The position numbers and the translations under genes are program-made. The notes beneath the pieces are model-generated. The model was not told the DNA's origin. It did not search any database and worked only from the letters and a program-made list of their open reading frames with translations. From contig JAUZTG010000015.1 of NCBI GenBank assembly GCA_030734395.1, forward strand, positions 372,001-436,000: a stretch of DNA of 64,000 nucleotides, given 5' to 3'. Below are positions 23,382 to 34,715 of this stretch, piece by piece (position 1 is the stretch's first letter; every line of letters starts with the position of its first letter). Source of the DNA: Sarocladium kiliense. Lineage: Eukaryota > Ascomycota > Sordariomycetes > Hypocreales > Sarocladiaceae.

Positions 23382-24772
23382 GTCGACTTCGTGAGGAGAT
23401 GCGGAGGATGACCGACAGAGGCAGACCAAGAGTGTAGCATGGCGACAGACGAAGGACTAGGTGCTGCTGTTCTTAAAATTAGGAGCTCTCAAGGTCAGAG
23501 GCATTGTGGGAGGCAATGGATTGGTGCGATGCGAAGTTGTCAAAAAGAAGGAACTCTACATGACGCTCCTGCTTCTGGACGGCCACAGGAAGCAAGAGAT
23601 AGAGAGACAAGAGGCCACTCCCACGTTGCCCTTATGGAACTGCATTACGTCAGATACCCAGAGCACACACCATTGTAAGGCATCTGTCGCAGCTTCCTTG
23701 CAGGGCATGTTGGGAAGGAGCTCCCTGGTGACCCCTGCCTGAGTCGCTCCTGCCTCGTGATCGCCGAGAGCAGGCAACAGCCTCAGGCATCACCCATGAT
23801 GTGCCGAAGCCGATGTTTCCAGACTTTGGTGAGTTGTGGAAGGCGATCCCATGTAGTATGGTGAGCTATCGTTTCTGCTAACAAGTCTCACAGCTCCCTT
23901 CTGGCATGAATTAGGAGGTCCTCAGTCCTCTTCGACACCTTTCCGAGTCCGCCGCACCCTTCGTACGTCAGATCCGAGAGGATGTAGAAGTTCTCCTCAC
24001 CTGCGACTGATATACACACGGTTAACCAGGGAATACTTGACAGCCTCGGGTTCTTGCTGATGTCGTTTCGTCATCACGACCAGAAGCACACCCTCCACGC
24101 ACCCATCATGTATCACTTTCACATCGTGGCAAGCAAATAAGATTGAGCTCGCTTGAAATGAGCTGGTCCACGATAGCAAAACCGCCCCTTTGATTTGCCG
24201 GCTGCTCTGAGGAAGCTAGAATTGACGCATATAAGGCGTTGCGTTATTCCAGCTCTCCGACATGGCCAGCGCATCCTCAGCCATTGGCAGGGCTGGCGCT
24301 TAGCCAAGCTTCCTCGCCGTTCCCATATACGTCAGAGGGATCGCTTTCCGCCGTTACAGCATCAACAATATTGACGTAGTCCAACTCACGCATATCTGGT
24401 GTTGTCATCTTTGGGGTTCACGGCCGCCTTCAACGTAACCGACAGATCACACACAGTTCCCTCTCCACAGATTTGAAGAGAGAACAGAACATGTGCAGTG
24501 CATGCTGCTCCCTACTCCCCATCCTTGATTTCGAACCCTTGTAGCGCGACGATTGACAAGGCTACGGTGGAGAGTATAGTGGCTGCGAGGTTGGAGGACA
24601 AGTGCAGAGGGTCAAATCCACCTGAAGAGTGCCCCAACCCGGAGGACGAAGAGGATGCTGGGGTTCCCAGATCTTTTGTCCCAGGATTCTCCGGGGTTAC
24701 AGCTTTTATTGGGGCTATTCTCATTCTCGCATGATACACAATGGCATCTTTTGCGGCCGGTCTCTACACATG
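23382..24772. other. Intergenic, 1.4 kb, mostly empty
   Basis: Promoter of the 22-23.4 kb gene on the left and 3' flank of the dimethylformamidase-like gene on the right. The only stretch with some coding look is a plus-strand open frame near 24498-24734 that ends in a hydrophobic tail (GFSGVTAFIGAILILA) but has no ATG in frame. It would need an unseen upstream exon. No repeats or RNA genes recognised. Confidence 0.4.
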
Positions 24773-27151
24773 CTATCTCTTCCTCTGCTTTCCAACCTCC
24801 ATGAACCTCCTCAAGACATTCCACGTCAACCTTGCGACATTGTTCTCATACCCATCCCATCCCAACGACGAATACCAATTGATACTGCCAACACTGAACA
24901 CCATGCCTCCTCCACTTGTCTCAAACAGCACCATATCGCTCCGAATTTTCCTCGTCAGAGTCCCTGTGGTGTTTATCATTGGATACATGATCTCTTCGTT
25001 GAACAAGCCGAAAGTATCATCATGGCCCACCGACGATGCCAGCAGAACCGCATTGGTCGGTGTCCCCAACGCGAGGTCCATGCGATCAATCTCGTCCCCT
25101 GAAGCACCGCCACCAAACCCTTCAGGGCCCAGGATGCTGTCAATCTTACCAGTCTTGGGATCCGTCGCCAAACCCTCAAATAGCCAAGCAAAAGGTTGTG
25201 ATCCAACAATCTGGTCCTCAAATTTATACGCCACGCCCTGTCCATTCCCACAAGCACATGATCCCACTCCGAACAATGTCTGAGGGTTCCGTCCTCTACT
25301 TCTCCAAAGTCCGCCCTGTGCTCCATTCAGCGAGTGCATCCTCTCACCAGCCGGCAACTCTACCGACCGACATCCTTGATCACCCTTTCGGACCTCAATC
25401 CTCTGTGGCCTCGCTGGATCGGTGACAGAACACCAGTAGAAGCCATTTCCACCAAGATACATCAAACTCCCTCCTCCGCGCGAGAAAGCAGCATAAGCAT
25501 TGAGAAGCTCCAAGCTGGGATACTCCGGATGACAGCCCGTGAGGACAACATCATACGGATCAAGCGCGCCCTTCGTCATATGCACATCATGATCCGTCAG
25601 GATGTCGTAATTCCCTCTACCAAGCTTCTCCTCCAGCAACCCAATCATCAGTTGATCAGCGCTGAACTCTCGCGGTCTATGGAATGCCCAGTTGACATAC
25701 CCAGGCCTGATGTTCAAGATCGGGCGCTTGGCCGTGCTGAATACGCAGCCTGACCCATCACGATGCACATCGTACAGCGAGCATCCCAGGTCTGTTCGTC
25801 TCGCCATGCGTCTGAAGTTGGTGTCCTTTCGGATGTTCACGTCACCTGAGAGCTCCATTCTTGATGCTCTTGTCTGGTCATACATATGCTCATTGGCGTA
25901 AGCCAGGTACGTGAACGTCGAAAGAACCATGGCGACCTTTGGACGGGGTGTTGGGGTCACTGCAGGTCGGACAAAGAATGTGATATGATCCTCGACTTCT
26001 GTGTGCTCGCCTGTACCTTTTACCACGACGGCATATGCGCCAGATGGGATGTCGGAGGGAAGCTTGAAGCTAAAGTCCGTCTTCCAAGCCGCATCATCGA
26101 GATCATCCTCGTGGAAATGGATTGCGCCATAGCCATATTTGGCTTTTGTCCAGTCTGGCTCGGAGCCATCCCAATCGTGGCCTTTGACGGCTCTGGTTGG
26201 TGCGTTGATCAAAATGCCATGGTTGCCGTTGCCAGAGACGTCAGTGATGTTGTCGGTCGGGATATCGACAGAAAAGTCGTACTTTGCCCAGGTCTCGAAG
26301 TCGGCGCCATGACTCACTTCAATATGTGGCGAGTCCAGCCGGCCGTTGAAGATGTTTGTTTCGAGATGGACGGATTCAGAGGCCGCTGTGAAGTACCCAG
26401 CAGCCAGGGTAAGAGGGTTCTTTGTGTCTGGTGTTCCGTTGCCCAGTATCACGTCGTTCTGAATCGTCGAAGAAAACGAACCTGGCTTCGGTGCAATCTC
26501 AGCAAGTCTCTCTTGATGCGTCACATCCAGCTGCACCGTCTTGCCGACAACGCCCAAGCACACCTCAGCCCATCTCCAGCGACGAAGTAAAATCTCACTC
26601 TGCAGTCGCTCAACAGCCTGTCCAGTTCCCACAAGCACATCCAACCTCCCACCATCACCCAACACCAACGCAAACCCAGTCTTCTTTTCAACATCCAACG
26701 TAGAGACAACAATCTGCTCATGCCCCGCCTCCAACAACCACGGCTGCACAAACGAGGTGAACCTCACTCCTTGCGCGCCGCCAGATGACTTCGCCCACGA
26801 TTCAACAATAGCATAAGATCCGGAGTGAGCCCTCTGATAAGCACCCGCGACTGGAGGAGACCCTGCTTCTGGCGCAAGGATGGGCTCGTATTGCACGGCG
26901 GGAGCACGGGGGAAATCGAAGCCTTGGATGATGCGGGAGAGGGACCAGTTGTAGCTGGGAACGGTGCTGGAGACCTTTGATGAGAGGTCAGTACGTGATC
27001 ACGGCTTGTCGATATCGAGAGACAGAAAGTCGGACATTACCTTGACTTGGACTTGCTGACCGGGCGAAGCGATCCAGGGCTCAGTGTAGCCAATGATCTC
27101 CTGCTCATGTCGACCAGAAATGTCCGCCTCCAGAGTTCCGCCATTCTCCAT
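24773..27151 (-). CDS. N,N-dimethylformamidase large-subunit-like protein
   Basis: Two exons, 27041-27151 and 24773-26974, separated by a 66-nt intron (GTAATG...CAAAG). The product is 770 aa. The first ~110 residues are a beta-rich segment (GYTEPWIASPGQQVQVKVSS), followed by a LamG/concanavalin-like region (SFVQPWLLEAGHEQIVVSTL, then LTLAAGYFTAASESVHLETNIFNGRLDSP). The C-terminal ~400 residues resemble the dimethylformamidase beta-subunit C-terminal domain (PF20254), with LNIRPGYVNWAFHRPREFSADQ, YDILTDHDVH, DVVLTGCHPEYPS and GGSLMYLGGNGFYW. Bacterial enzymes of this family hydrolyse dimethylformamide to dimethylamine and formate using a mononuclear iron held by Tyr and Glu. No small subunit is visible here. 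No secretion signal. Substrate in fungi is unknown, probably a small or formylated amide. Confidence 0.82.
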
Positions 27152-28139
27152 GATGCAATTCAATTGAGTATATGAGATTCTGTACGAGATGAGTATTGGT
27201 CCTTAGGTACGTTCTGCCATCGACGCCCTCTTCGTTCTACACCAGCGATTGTACAGGTTCTCGTCTCAAGCCTTATACCCAAGCCAGAAACTCAAAGCTA
27301 ACATGAGCCCCCGACTGACTTCCCAACACCAAATACACTTCTGCATCCTCAAAAGCCCACATCTGTTTAGCCTCCTCCTCATTCCCCAATTCCCTCGTCG
27401 CTTATCACAAGCCCCGAAGTCGCCCTCGCTCCGTTCACAATCCTCGAATTCCCAAAACAGTAATACCTTATCAAGCCTAGTGCTTCTACAATGGATGGGT
27501 CATTGTTGGTCACAGTGGAGTAAACACGCGCGATCAACAGCCCAGCGATTAGTGAGAGACTAACAACACCCGCCATCGGTCAACGTCCTAGAGAAAGATC
27601 AGACTAGTCTCAGTACTTGCAGATTCGAGACGGAGAGTGTTTGCCGTGGCGAGAGATTCCCTCGTTTGGGGAATTCCATCTTAGAAACATGCCTATCTCT
27701 AGCCAACAACGGGCATACCTCCTTCTGGTGAACATGGATAACCTCATGAGAAGGCCTTGCCTTTATCTCCTCTAGTCCCTGTTCACTTGCTATCTCCTTA
27801 CGCCCGTCAGCCCTGTCAAGGTTCCCCAGGTTCTCCACTGAGCCACCTGCTCGGTTACCATGTTGCCGACGGCTATGGCTTGGAGTTAGTATCATACTGG
27901 GAACCCTCATCGACGAAATTGTTGGATTGCAATGCTCTGGCTATCACCCTTGTTCGTCACACTCTATCATTCGGCGATCAACAAGACCGGCTATCTTGCT
28001 ATCTGAGAGCCGTTTCAAGAACCACTACTTAAAGTAGCCATCCAAACCACCCTCAACAACAAACCACAAGCTCTCCCAAGCCACCAAGCCACATCTCATC
28101 ACTCCATTGATCCTATATCCTCACGTCAGCCTCTTCACC
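27152..28139. promoter_or_regulatory. Divergent promoter region, amidase-like and MFS genes
   Basis: About 990 bases separate the start codons of two divergent genes, so both promoters must lie here. An inverted CGG-N11-CCG element is present at 27852-27868, the spacing recognised by Gal4-type Zn2Cys6 dimers. It may be chance in a region this long. Short open frames (27249-27563, 27599-27910) show no motif. Confidence 0.5.
27852..27868. promoter_or_regulatory. CGG-N11-CCG inverted element
   Basis: Sequence CGG, eleven bases, CCG, about 270 bases upstream of the MFS start. Gal4-family Zn2Cys6 dimers bind this arrangement, and one such regulator lies 2 kb downstream. Chance occurrence is likely enough that this is only a candidate. 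Confidence 0.25.
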
Positions 28140-29836
28140 ATGGCGTCTCCCATGTACGGCCAAACCCCCGAAGATGTCCCCGGGACAATCCTCCTCTGGG
28201 ACCCAACCCAGAACGAAGGCCAAGTCCAGCACGTCAACGACGGCCACATCGTCCTCCAGCCTCAACCAAGTGAAGACCCAGAAGATCCCCTCAACTGGGT
28301 CAAGAGCCGCAAGACACGCTCTATTCTCATGAGCTACGTCTACACCTTCGGCATCGGCATAGCCACAACCGTGACATATAGCATTCTCACCCAGGTGACC
28401 CATACCTCTTCCTCTACTACACCTTCCTCCCTGGTAACACTTTGTAGATCGCAGACGCTCAAGGCCTCACCATCGCAAACCTCAATACCGGCACAGGCAT
28501 CATGCAACTAATGCAAGGCTGGGGCTGCCTCCTCTGGCAACCCATCGCCATGACCTACGGCCGTCGCGGCGTCTACATCGTCACGATCGCCCTCTCCACC
28601 ATCCCCGTCCTGTGGACCCCTTTCTCCAACGGCGCCTCCCAATGGTATGCCCACCGTATTCTCCTCGGCATATTCTGCTGTCCCGTCGAGTCTCTCCCTG
28701 AAGTATCCGTTCCGGATGTGTACTTCGCTCACGAGAGAGGACGGTACATTGCGCTCTATGCCTTCATCCTCTTTGGATCAAACTTCCTTGCTCCGTTCCT
28801 CGCTGGGTTCATTGCCGATCAGCAGGGCTGGAAGCCGGTCATGTACTTTGCCACTGCGGTCATGGCAACCTGCACAATCACCATGTTCTTCGGCCTCGAA
28901 GAAACAATGTTCTTCCGCAAGACAACAGAAGGCACCGCCCCAGCCGCCCTTCCAGCAAAGCTCACCGACATCGAAGCCCCCAATGATGACTCCAAGGGTG
29001 CAGAAGCAGACCCTCAGCGTCGCCAGTCCGTCGTCTCCGTTCATCACCGTCCTAAACGCAGCTACATCCAGAAACTTCGACTTTGGACATTCCTCCCCGG
29101 TCGTCCTACCAAGACGCAAATGTTCCTCAAGTCCTGGCGCTCCCTGAAGATCATCGTCCTCTTCCCCAACATCCTCTGGGCAGGCCTCCTCTTCGGCACC
29201 AACATCGGATGGTACTCCGTCCTCAACGCCACCATGTCCATGATCCTCAACGCAGCGCCGTATAACTTCTCTCCCAAGATGGTGGGAGTAGCATACCTCT
29301 CGCCACTAGTCGGCGGTGGTGTTGCGTGTGTCTGGGCGGGCAAGATGTCGGATATGTTGGTGTTATGGTTGGCGAAGAGGAACAACGGCATTCGTGAGCC
29401 CGAGCAACGGCTTTGGGGATTGGCCCTTTCGGCAATCATGTCGACTTGTGGTCTGCTCATGTGGGGAGTCGGTGCCAGCCAGGGAGCGCACTACATGGTA
29501 CTCATTATTGGCATTGGAGTCATGACCTTTGGAGTCGTTTCAGCTTGTGCTATCGCTCTCGCTTACTCAGTCGACTGCTTCAAGGAGATCCATGGCGAGT
29601 CATTCGTCTCTATCATGGTGATCCGCAACACAATCGGCTTCTCTTTCAGTTACGCTATTACCCCTTGGATCGAGTCTGTCGGCCTGAGGAACTGCTTCAT
29701 CTCAGTGTCCATCATCTCGTTCGTCTGCACAAACTCGTTCTTGCTTATGATACTCTTTGGAAAGTCGCTGCGCAGGGCTTGTGCACAGCGCTATTGGAAG
29801 TACGTTGCTGCGGAGAAGGACACGGCTGTTTACTAG
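28140..29836 (+). CDS. MFS transporter, HOL1-like
   Basis: Two exons, 28140-28394 and 28448-29836, with a 53-nt phase-0 intron (GTGACC...TGTAG). The product is 547 aa. The N-terminal tail carries the DPEDPLNW motif that precedes the first helix in this MFS branch, followed by LNTGTGIMQLMQGWGCLLWQ, then GRRGVY. A long central loop with acidic and basic runs separates the two halves. The second half has SDMLVLWLAKRNNGIREPEQRLW, the ITPWIESVGLRNCF block and FGKSLRRACAQRYWKY, which together are typical of HOL1-like transporters. Yeast Hol1 moves cationic organic molecules such as polyamines. Here the neighbours suggest uptake of an amine or amide, but that is inference. Confidence 0.9.
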
Positions 29837-30070
29837 TTACAGCATGGTTCGCAACCAACTCCGATTCGCTCAAGATTGGCTGTAGATTGGCTGTAGATTA
29901 GAGTCAAGAACATCAATGTGTGTCTCTAATGTCCAATACTATGGTTGCAAACGTAGAAGGCACTGTAAGCCTGCCCTCACACCCCAGAATCATAAAGACC
30001 ATACGATGGCCGTCAGTGCACAATTGAAACATCCGATTACTTCAACTCCAAAACCCGAAGCAAGAATAAT

Positions 30071-32236
30071 TCAACCCAGCTGCAGCATCCTCGCCATGGG
30101 CACCTCCCCTTCCCCCAAGCCCATCGCCGGCACCTTCACCCCCCACCAATACACATCCCTCTCCTCCTCCTTCCAACCCCTCCAAATCTCCTCCAGCAAC
30201 CTTCCCACCGTCTCAAACTGATCAAAGTTCGATTCCCTGCTCCAATGTCGACAAAACTCCCTCGCAAAGTCTCGGTTCCACTCGTTGCCAACTTCAGCAG
30301 CTGCGAGGAACATGGGGAGGAGCACTTGCTTCTGTAGGGTTTCGGTGGGGGGGATGCACCGCGCGCTGTCGAAGATGGTGCGGCTGAGGTGGTCGATCCG
30401 ATGGAGGGCTTCTTTGTCTGGGGCCGGCTTGAAGACTCTCTGTGCATACAGCAAGATGGCGTGTCTCCAGGCTTCAACACAGTGATGTCGATTGCGCAGG
30501 GTGTTCGCATCTCCTGCCACGTCGCCAACAAGCGGATCCCTCATGTCGGTGTACTCTTCCACTTGCTTGAGGATTGTGTCCACCGCGGAATGATCAAACA
30601 TGGTATGTTCCATTTGCTTGGTCTGCTCGTAGATCGCTGCAAGGCTCGCGAGGCGACCCATGGCGGCGATAAAGGGCAATGGGCAGCCGTTTAAAGTAAA
30701 GCTGGACCAACCCTCGCTCTCGTCTCCATCATAGCTCACTAATATCTCCATGTAGGAACTCGGCAAGCGAGGCTTGCGCCGGGCGACTAGCGATACTGTA
30801 ACATCCCACCTGAGAACGGTCAGACTTGGTGTTCAACCAATTTGCACAAGCTCAACTCACCAAACAAGCATAGCTATTTGAGCACGAAGCCGCGGGATGT
30901 AATGACTCCATTCCGTCAGCCCAGCTTCTTGAATCATCTTGCGTGCGCCATCCAGGTGCATGTTCACCATGTTGTAGGCCGATTGCATGGACTGATATTG
31001 TGTCAGTATCTGACCTGGACACACCCTCCACGGATGACCACTCACTTCGAAGTTCGCCAACACCAAAACTGTATCCAGCAAAGGTAAAAAATCGGGGCTC
31101 GAGTAAGTAGCAGTACTGAGTAGTCGCAGAGACGTTGACCAGTGGCTGTGCGCCTGGTCCTCGAGTATGGCGCTCTTGTCCCGCTTCGCAAGGTGGCGAG
31201 ATGAGATGGCGAGGACGCCGTGCAGAAGGAAAGGGTATTTTTCGATAGAGATTGAAGAGACTCGGTAGGGATTGCTGGGACAGTCGGTACTCAAGGGCAC
31301 GACGCAATATTTCGTGTTATCTGTTCGGTCACCAGGTTAGATTTCAATGACAGTATCTGTGGCGTAAAGCATCCTACATGATTCCAGTACATCCTTGTAC
31401 TTGTGTGCCAGGCTCTGGTAAGTAACGCCAATTGGAACCTGCCTCAAAAGCTCCATGATATCGTCCTCCATATCCACGGTGTCGTCGTAAGCTGAGAGAT
31501 CGAAGTCATTATAAGCTGGAGATGAAGACACAGGTGATGTCCCAGAAGCAAGCTGTGACAGCTCCTCTACCGTGCATGCATCCAGTGGAAGCTGCTGATC
31601 TTCACTGAAGAAGCCCTGAGGCAGCTGTTCAGGCGGAAACACAAATCCGCCATACAGCGGAAGGGTAGGGTTTGTCATGGACCAGGAGCTCTGATCCCAC
31701 TGCTCGGTAGTATCGACGACTGGAGGGCTCTCTTGAGATGATCTGGTTGAGATTGACCCTCCGCTCTGTGCGGAGCTATCCGGCGACTTTGCTGGCGACT
31801 CAGCCGCTGTAGGACGGGGATCTGTCCCAAGGGTGAACTTGGAGAATAGTCCAGCGTCGGTCCCAGTAGCATATGCCGCTTTTGTCTTCTTTCGTCGCTT
31901 GCTTCCAACCTGCGCCGTAACAAACTTGAGCTCCTTGGTCCGTTGCTTTCGTTGAGTTGAGGCTGCACTGCAGCTGTTCTCAGCAGCCTTCTTGGCTACA
32001 CTTGCACCTGTCTTTGACATCTTTGGCTTCGGGGCGTCCTTCCAGACAAGGTCCAGTGCGAAACCTTCGCATTGTCGAGAGGTTGAAGAGCAGGCGTCGC
32101 AGAATGGTCTCCTTCTATCGCACTTGTGGCTATGTGTCGCGCAGGTTATGCAGTCATGTGTGGCGATGTCGTGAGTGCTGTCGTATAAGAGCGAGAAGTG
32201 GCTTGCTGAAGGTGACCAAGTTTCAATGGTTGCCAT
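30071..32236 (-). CDS. Zn(II)2Cys6 transcription factor, Fungal_trans_2 type
   Basis: Four exons: 31378-32236, 31046-31320, 30861-30991, 30071-30809; introns 57, 54 and 51 nt. The product is 667 aa. The zinc cluster is C29-x2-C32-x6-C39-x6-C46-x2-C49-x6-C56, followed by a basic segment (QRKQRTKELKF, GSKRRKKTKA) and a long disordered Ser/Pro-rich stretch. The C-terminal half is the Fungal_trans_2 region (PF11951), seen in YPFLLHGVLAISSRHLAKRD, HLDGARKMIQEAGLTEW and MLVWWDVTVSLVARRKPRLP. The 54-nt second intron (GTGAGT...ATCAG, with CTGAC near its end) has no stop and is divisible by three, so retention would add 18 residues. Its position between a transporter and the oxidase/transaminase pair makes it the best candidate local regulator. 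Confidence 0.87.
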
Positions 32237-32661
32237 CGTCCTTGTTGACGCTGTACGGAGTATTGAGGATGCAGTCAGTCCGCCGCTGCTGGGCGATTGA
32301 TGATGACGTAGAAACCTAGTAATATGCGGAAAAGTTCAAGCTGCTGCAAGAATGCAGGAAGTCAACCAGGATACCAGTGGCAGATGTGGAGGATGCATGG
32401 GGTAAGTAATGGGGACGCGATGGAGGGGAGGGATGGAGATCGTGGAGCTGGCGACCAGGCGAGGCGAGGCGTCGAGGATGAGGAGGATGGTGCTGTGGGG
32501 CATGGCTTGCTCCCTTATCCGGGTCACACACAGCCATCCTTGACTACCAGTAGCTCGTCTCGTCTTTCACGGTTCCATTATCAGGCAGACTATCTTATCA
32601 TGATTCTTTCTTCATTATCTTGCGGATCGATCCTCTCCTATCATCGGACTCTCTCATCCAT
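32237..32661. other. Regulator promoter and oxidase 3' flank
   Basis: About 425 bases holding the promoter of the minus-strand regulator and the 3' flank of the D-amino-acid oxidase gene. Short frames only, no motif. Confidence 0.4.
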
Positions 32662-33991
32662 CTACAGCTTCGACCGAGGCCCCATCGCCTCCTCTACAAG
32701 CTCAACCGCCTCCATCGCACACCCATATGAGCACTGATACCCAGCTCCTCCATGCCCATAGTTATGCACCACCCACGTCCCGTCAATCTTCTCCTTCTCG
32801 ATCCTCGCGCCGTCGTCACGCACTGGCCTCAACCCGACTCCATGTCTGATCACATCTAGATGCTCAATGCCCTTTCCTCCAGTAAGTTGAGGGCAGATAT
32901 CGACTGCTCGCTTCATGATTCGGATGGCCAAGCTGGGATCTGGCTGAGATTCCCATCTATCCTTCTGGTAGCAGCCGCCAAGGACGGTGCCTCCGCCTGC
33001 AGCTCGTGTCATGATGTAGCACGCCTCGTCGGGTCCATCATCAGTACCAGAAAGGCCCGTCATCATCCCAGCGTCATTTCGCACCACTACAATTTGCCCG
33101 CGAGCTGGGTGCACGGTCTTATCCTCCACACCTCCGAGAGTTGCAGAGGAGAGGCCAGTGCAGTTGATCACGAGATCGACTTTGCCATTAGGGTGGACAT
33201 TGCGAGCAGTGGCGTCCGAGATATGCTTGAACACAGCACGCTTAAATACCACGCCGTTCTTGAGACACTGTGAGACTAGCCAGGGAAGGTAGATGGCTGT
33301 GTTGATGCACACGGATGTGAAACTGGTGATGGAGCTGTACTCGGCCGACGGCGGCGGCTTCGATTGGAACTGCACAGCAACATTAGCCATCAGGTTGACC
33401 CCGACTCATGAGTAAACGTCTAAACTGTCTTACGTTAGGTACAACGTCCTTGAACCAAGGTGTGGGTGACAGGAGCTCCGAGAACCACTGTGCTGTAGCA
33501 GACTCCTTGTCTTTAACCCTGTTCCGGATCTCACAGTCTAATGAGCTCAACGTCAGCGCAAGCTCATCATAGATGGGATTGAAACCGGCCAATTGCGTTA
33601 TAGGTTGACGTACGCTGAAAGTGAACACCGGCGTCGGGATGATTCTGCGCCAGATCCTCCAATGGGGCCCATGTGTTCTTATCCCAAACGGCTGGTCTCG
33701 TTCCCCGAACAGATACCCTATCCTCGTCAGTAAAGCAAGAGACTCAAACTCTGCTGGTGAAGCTACTCACGGCATATAGTTGGCACCAGCCCAGGGTGAA
33801 GCGTATTCAATGTCGTAGTCTCCAGGCATGTGCTTTGCTGCGACTACGATATTGTATCCCTGCTTCTTGGACAGCAGCAGTGCAGTGGTTAGACCAGCGA
33901 CACCAGCCCTACACGAGCATCGTCAATCAGAGAGTCGAAATTTTCCCTCGAGATGTACTTACCCGACAACAACGACATTCTTCTGAGCCAT
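32662..33991 (-). CDS. D-amino-acid oxidase, peroxisomal (C-terminal SKL)
   Basis: Five exons: 33963-33991, 33771-33908, 33614-33717, 33434-33537 and 32662-33369. Introns are 54, 53, 76 and 64 nt, and all phases agree. The product is 360 aa, normal for the family. The start is the FAD-binding beta-alpha-beta motif NVVVVGAGVAGLT. Next come SPWAGANYMPVS and the substrate-domain block PTPWFKDVVPN. The C-terminal part has NCTGLSSATLGG, ARGQIVVVRND, RHGVGLRPVRDDG (Arg that binds the carboxylate in the family) and NYGHGGAGYQCSYGCA. It ends in SKL, a canonical type 1 peroxisomal signal. The enzyme oxidises D-amino acids to oxo acids, ammonia and hydrogen peroxide. It is divergent from the transaminase gene 724 bases away. 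Confidence 0.95.
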
Positions 33992-34715
33992 GGCAAGATG
34001 TAGTAACTTGGTGCTGTGAAGTTTCCTATGTCACACTTTACTTGAAGAGACAACGGCAACTTTTGAGTGTTGTCGGCGATCTGAGGGTTGGCCCAATTCG
34101 GCAGAAACCCAAGTTGGCGATGACTTGTTCACCTCGTATGATGAGCGTAACACCTACAGCGCTGTGTACTAGGGGACCGATGATGCCGAAAGACACGAAG
34201 CAACCGACCAAGTTAGGATCACAGCCTAGAGCGTTCCGACTGCGGACCTCGTTGTCGCCGGTGAACGAGTTTACTCCATAGGGTAGCAAAGGATGAGGGG
34301 AAGAGTTTCCGTGAGCTAATCTTGACTTAGACAGCCTCCACTTCTGGAGAGGACTGTTCGTGATGGATGGTGGCGTATCAGGCCCACACACACCATGGCC
34401 ATGAAGGGAATTACTCTTTTGGGAACTGCTCTGTGCAAGCCGCTGAAGATGGGAATGCTTCATGTCTTCCAAGATGGGCAATTCGATCTATGGAGCGGAA
34501 GCTGGAGGATGGAAGTTGCTGATTGCAGGTTAGAGCTGTGACGACACTTGTTCGCGGAAGATACATAAGCTGTGTTGGCCTTATCAGGTCTTAGAATGAA
34601 CCAAGAGCGCGAAACTCCAAGTAACATCCTGCGAGAGACAAGTCAGCTTCCATCTTCCGTCTCTCTTTTGCCCATTTTATTCGCGGATTACCCTGCAGTC
34701 AACATATCGCCTATC
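33992..34715. promoter_or_regulatory. Divergent promoter between oxidase and transaminase
   Basis: These 724 bases lie between the start codons of two divergent genes and must hold both promoters. Several CGG/CCG triplets occur (for example around 34050-34080 and 34230-34260) but none forms a clean palindrome I would call. Open frames on both strands (33673-34281, 34038-34481) show no motif. Confidence 0.45.
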
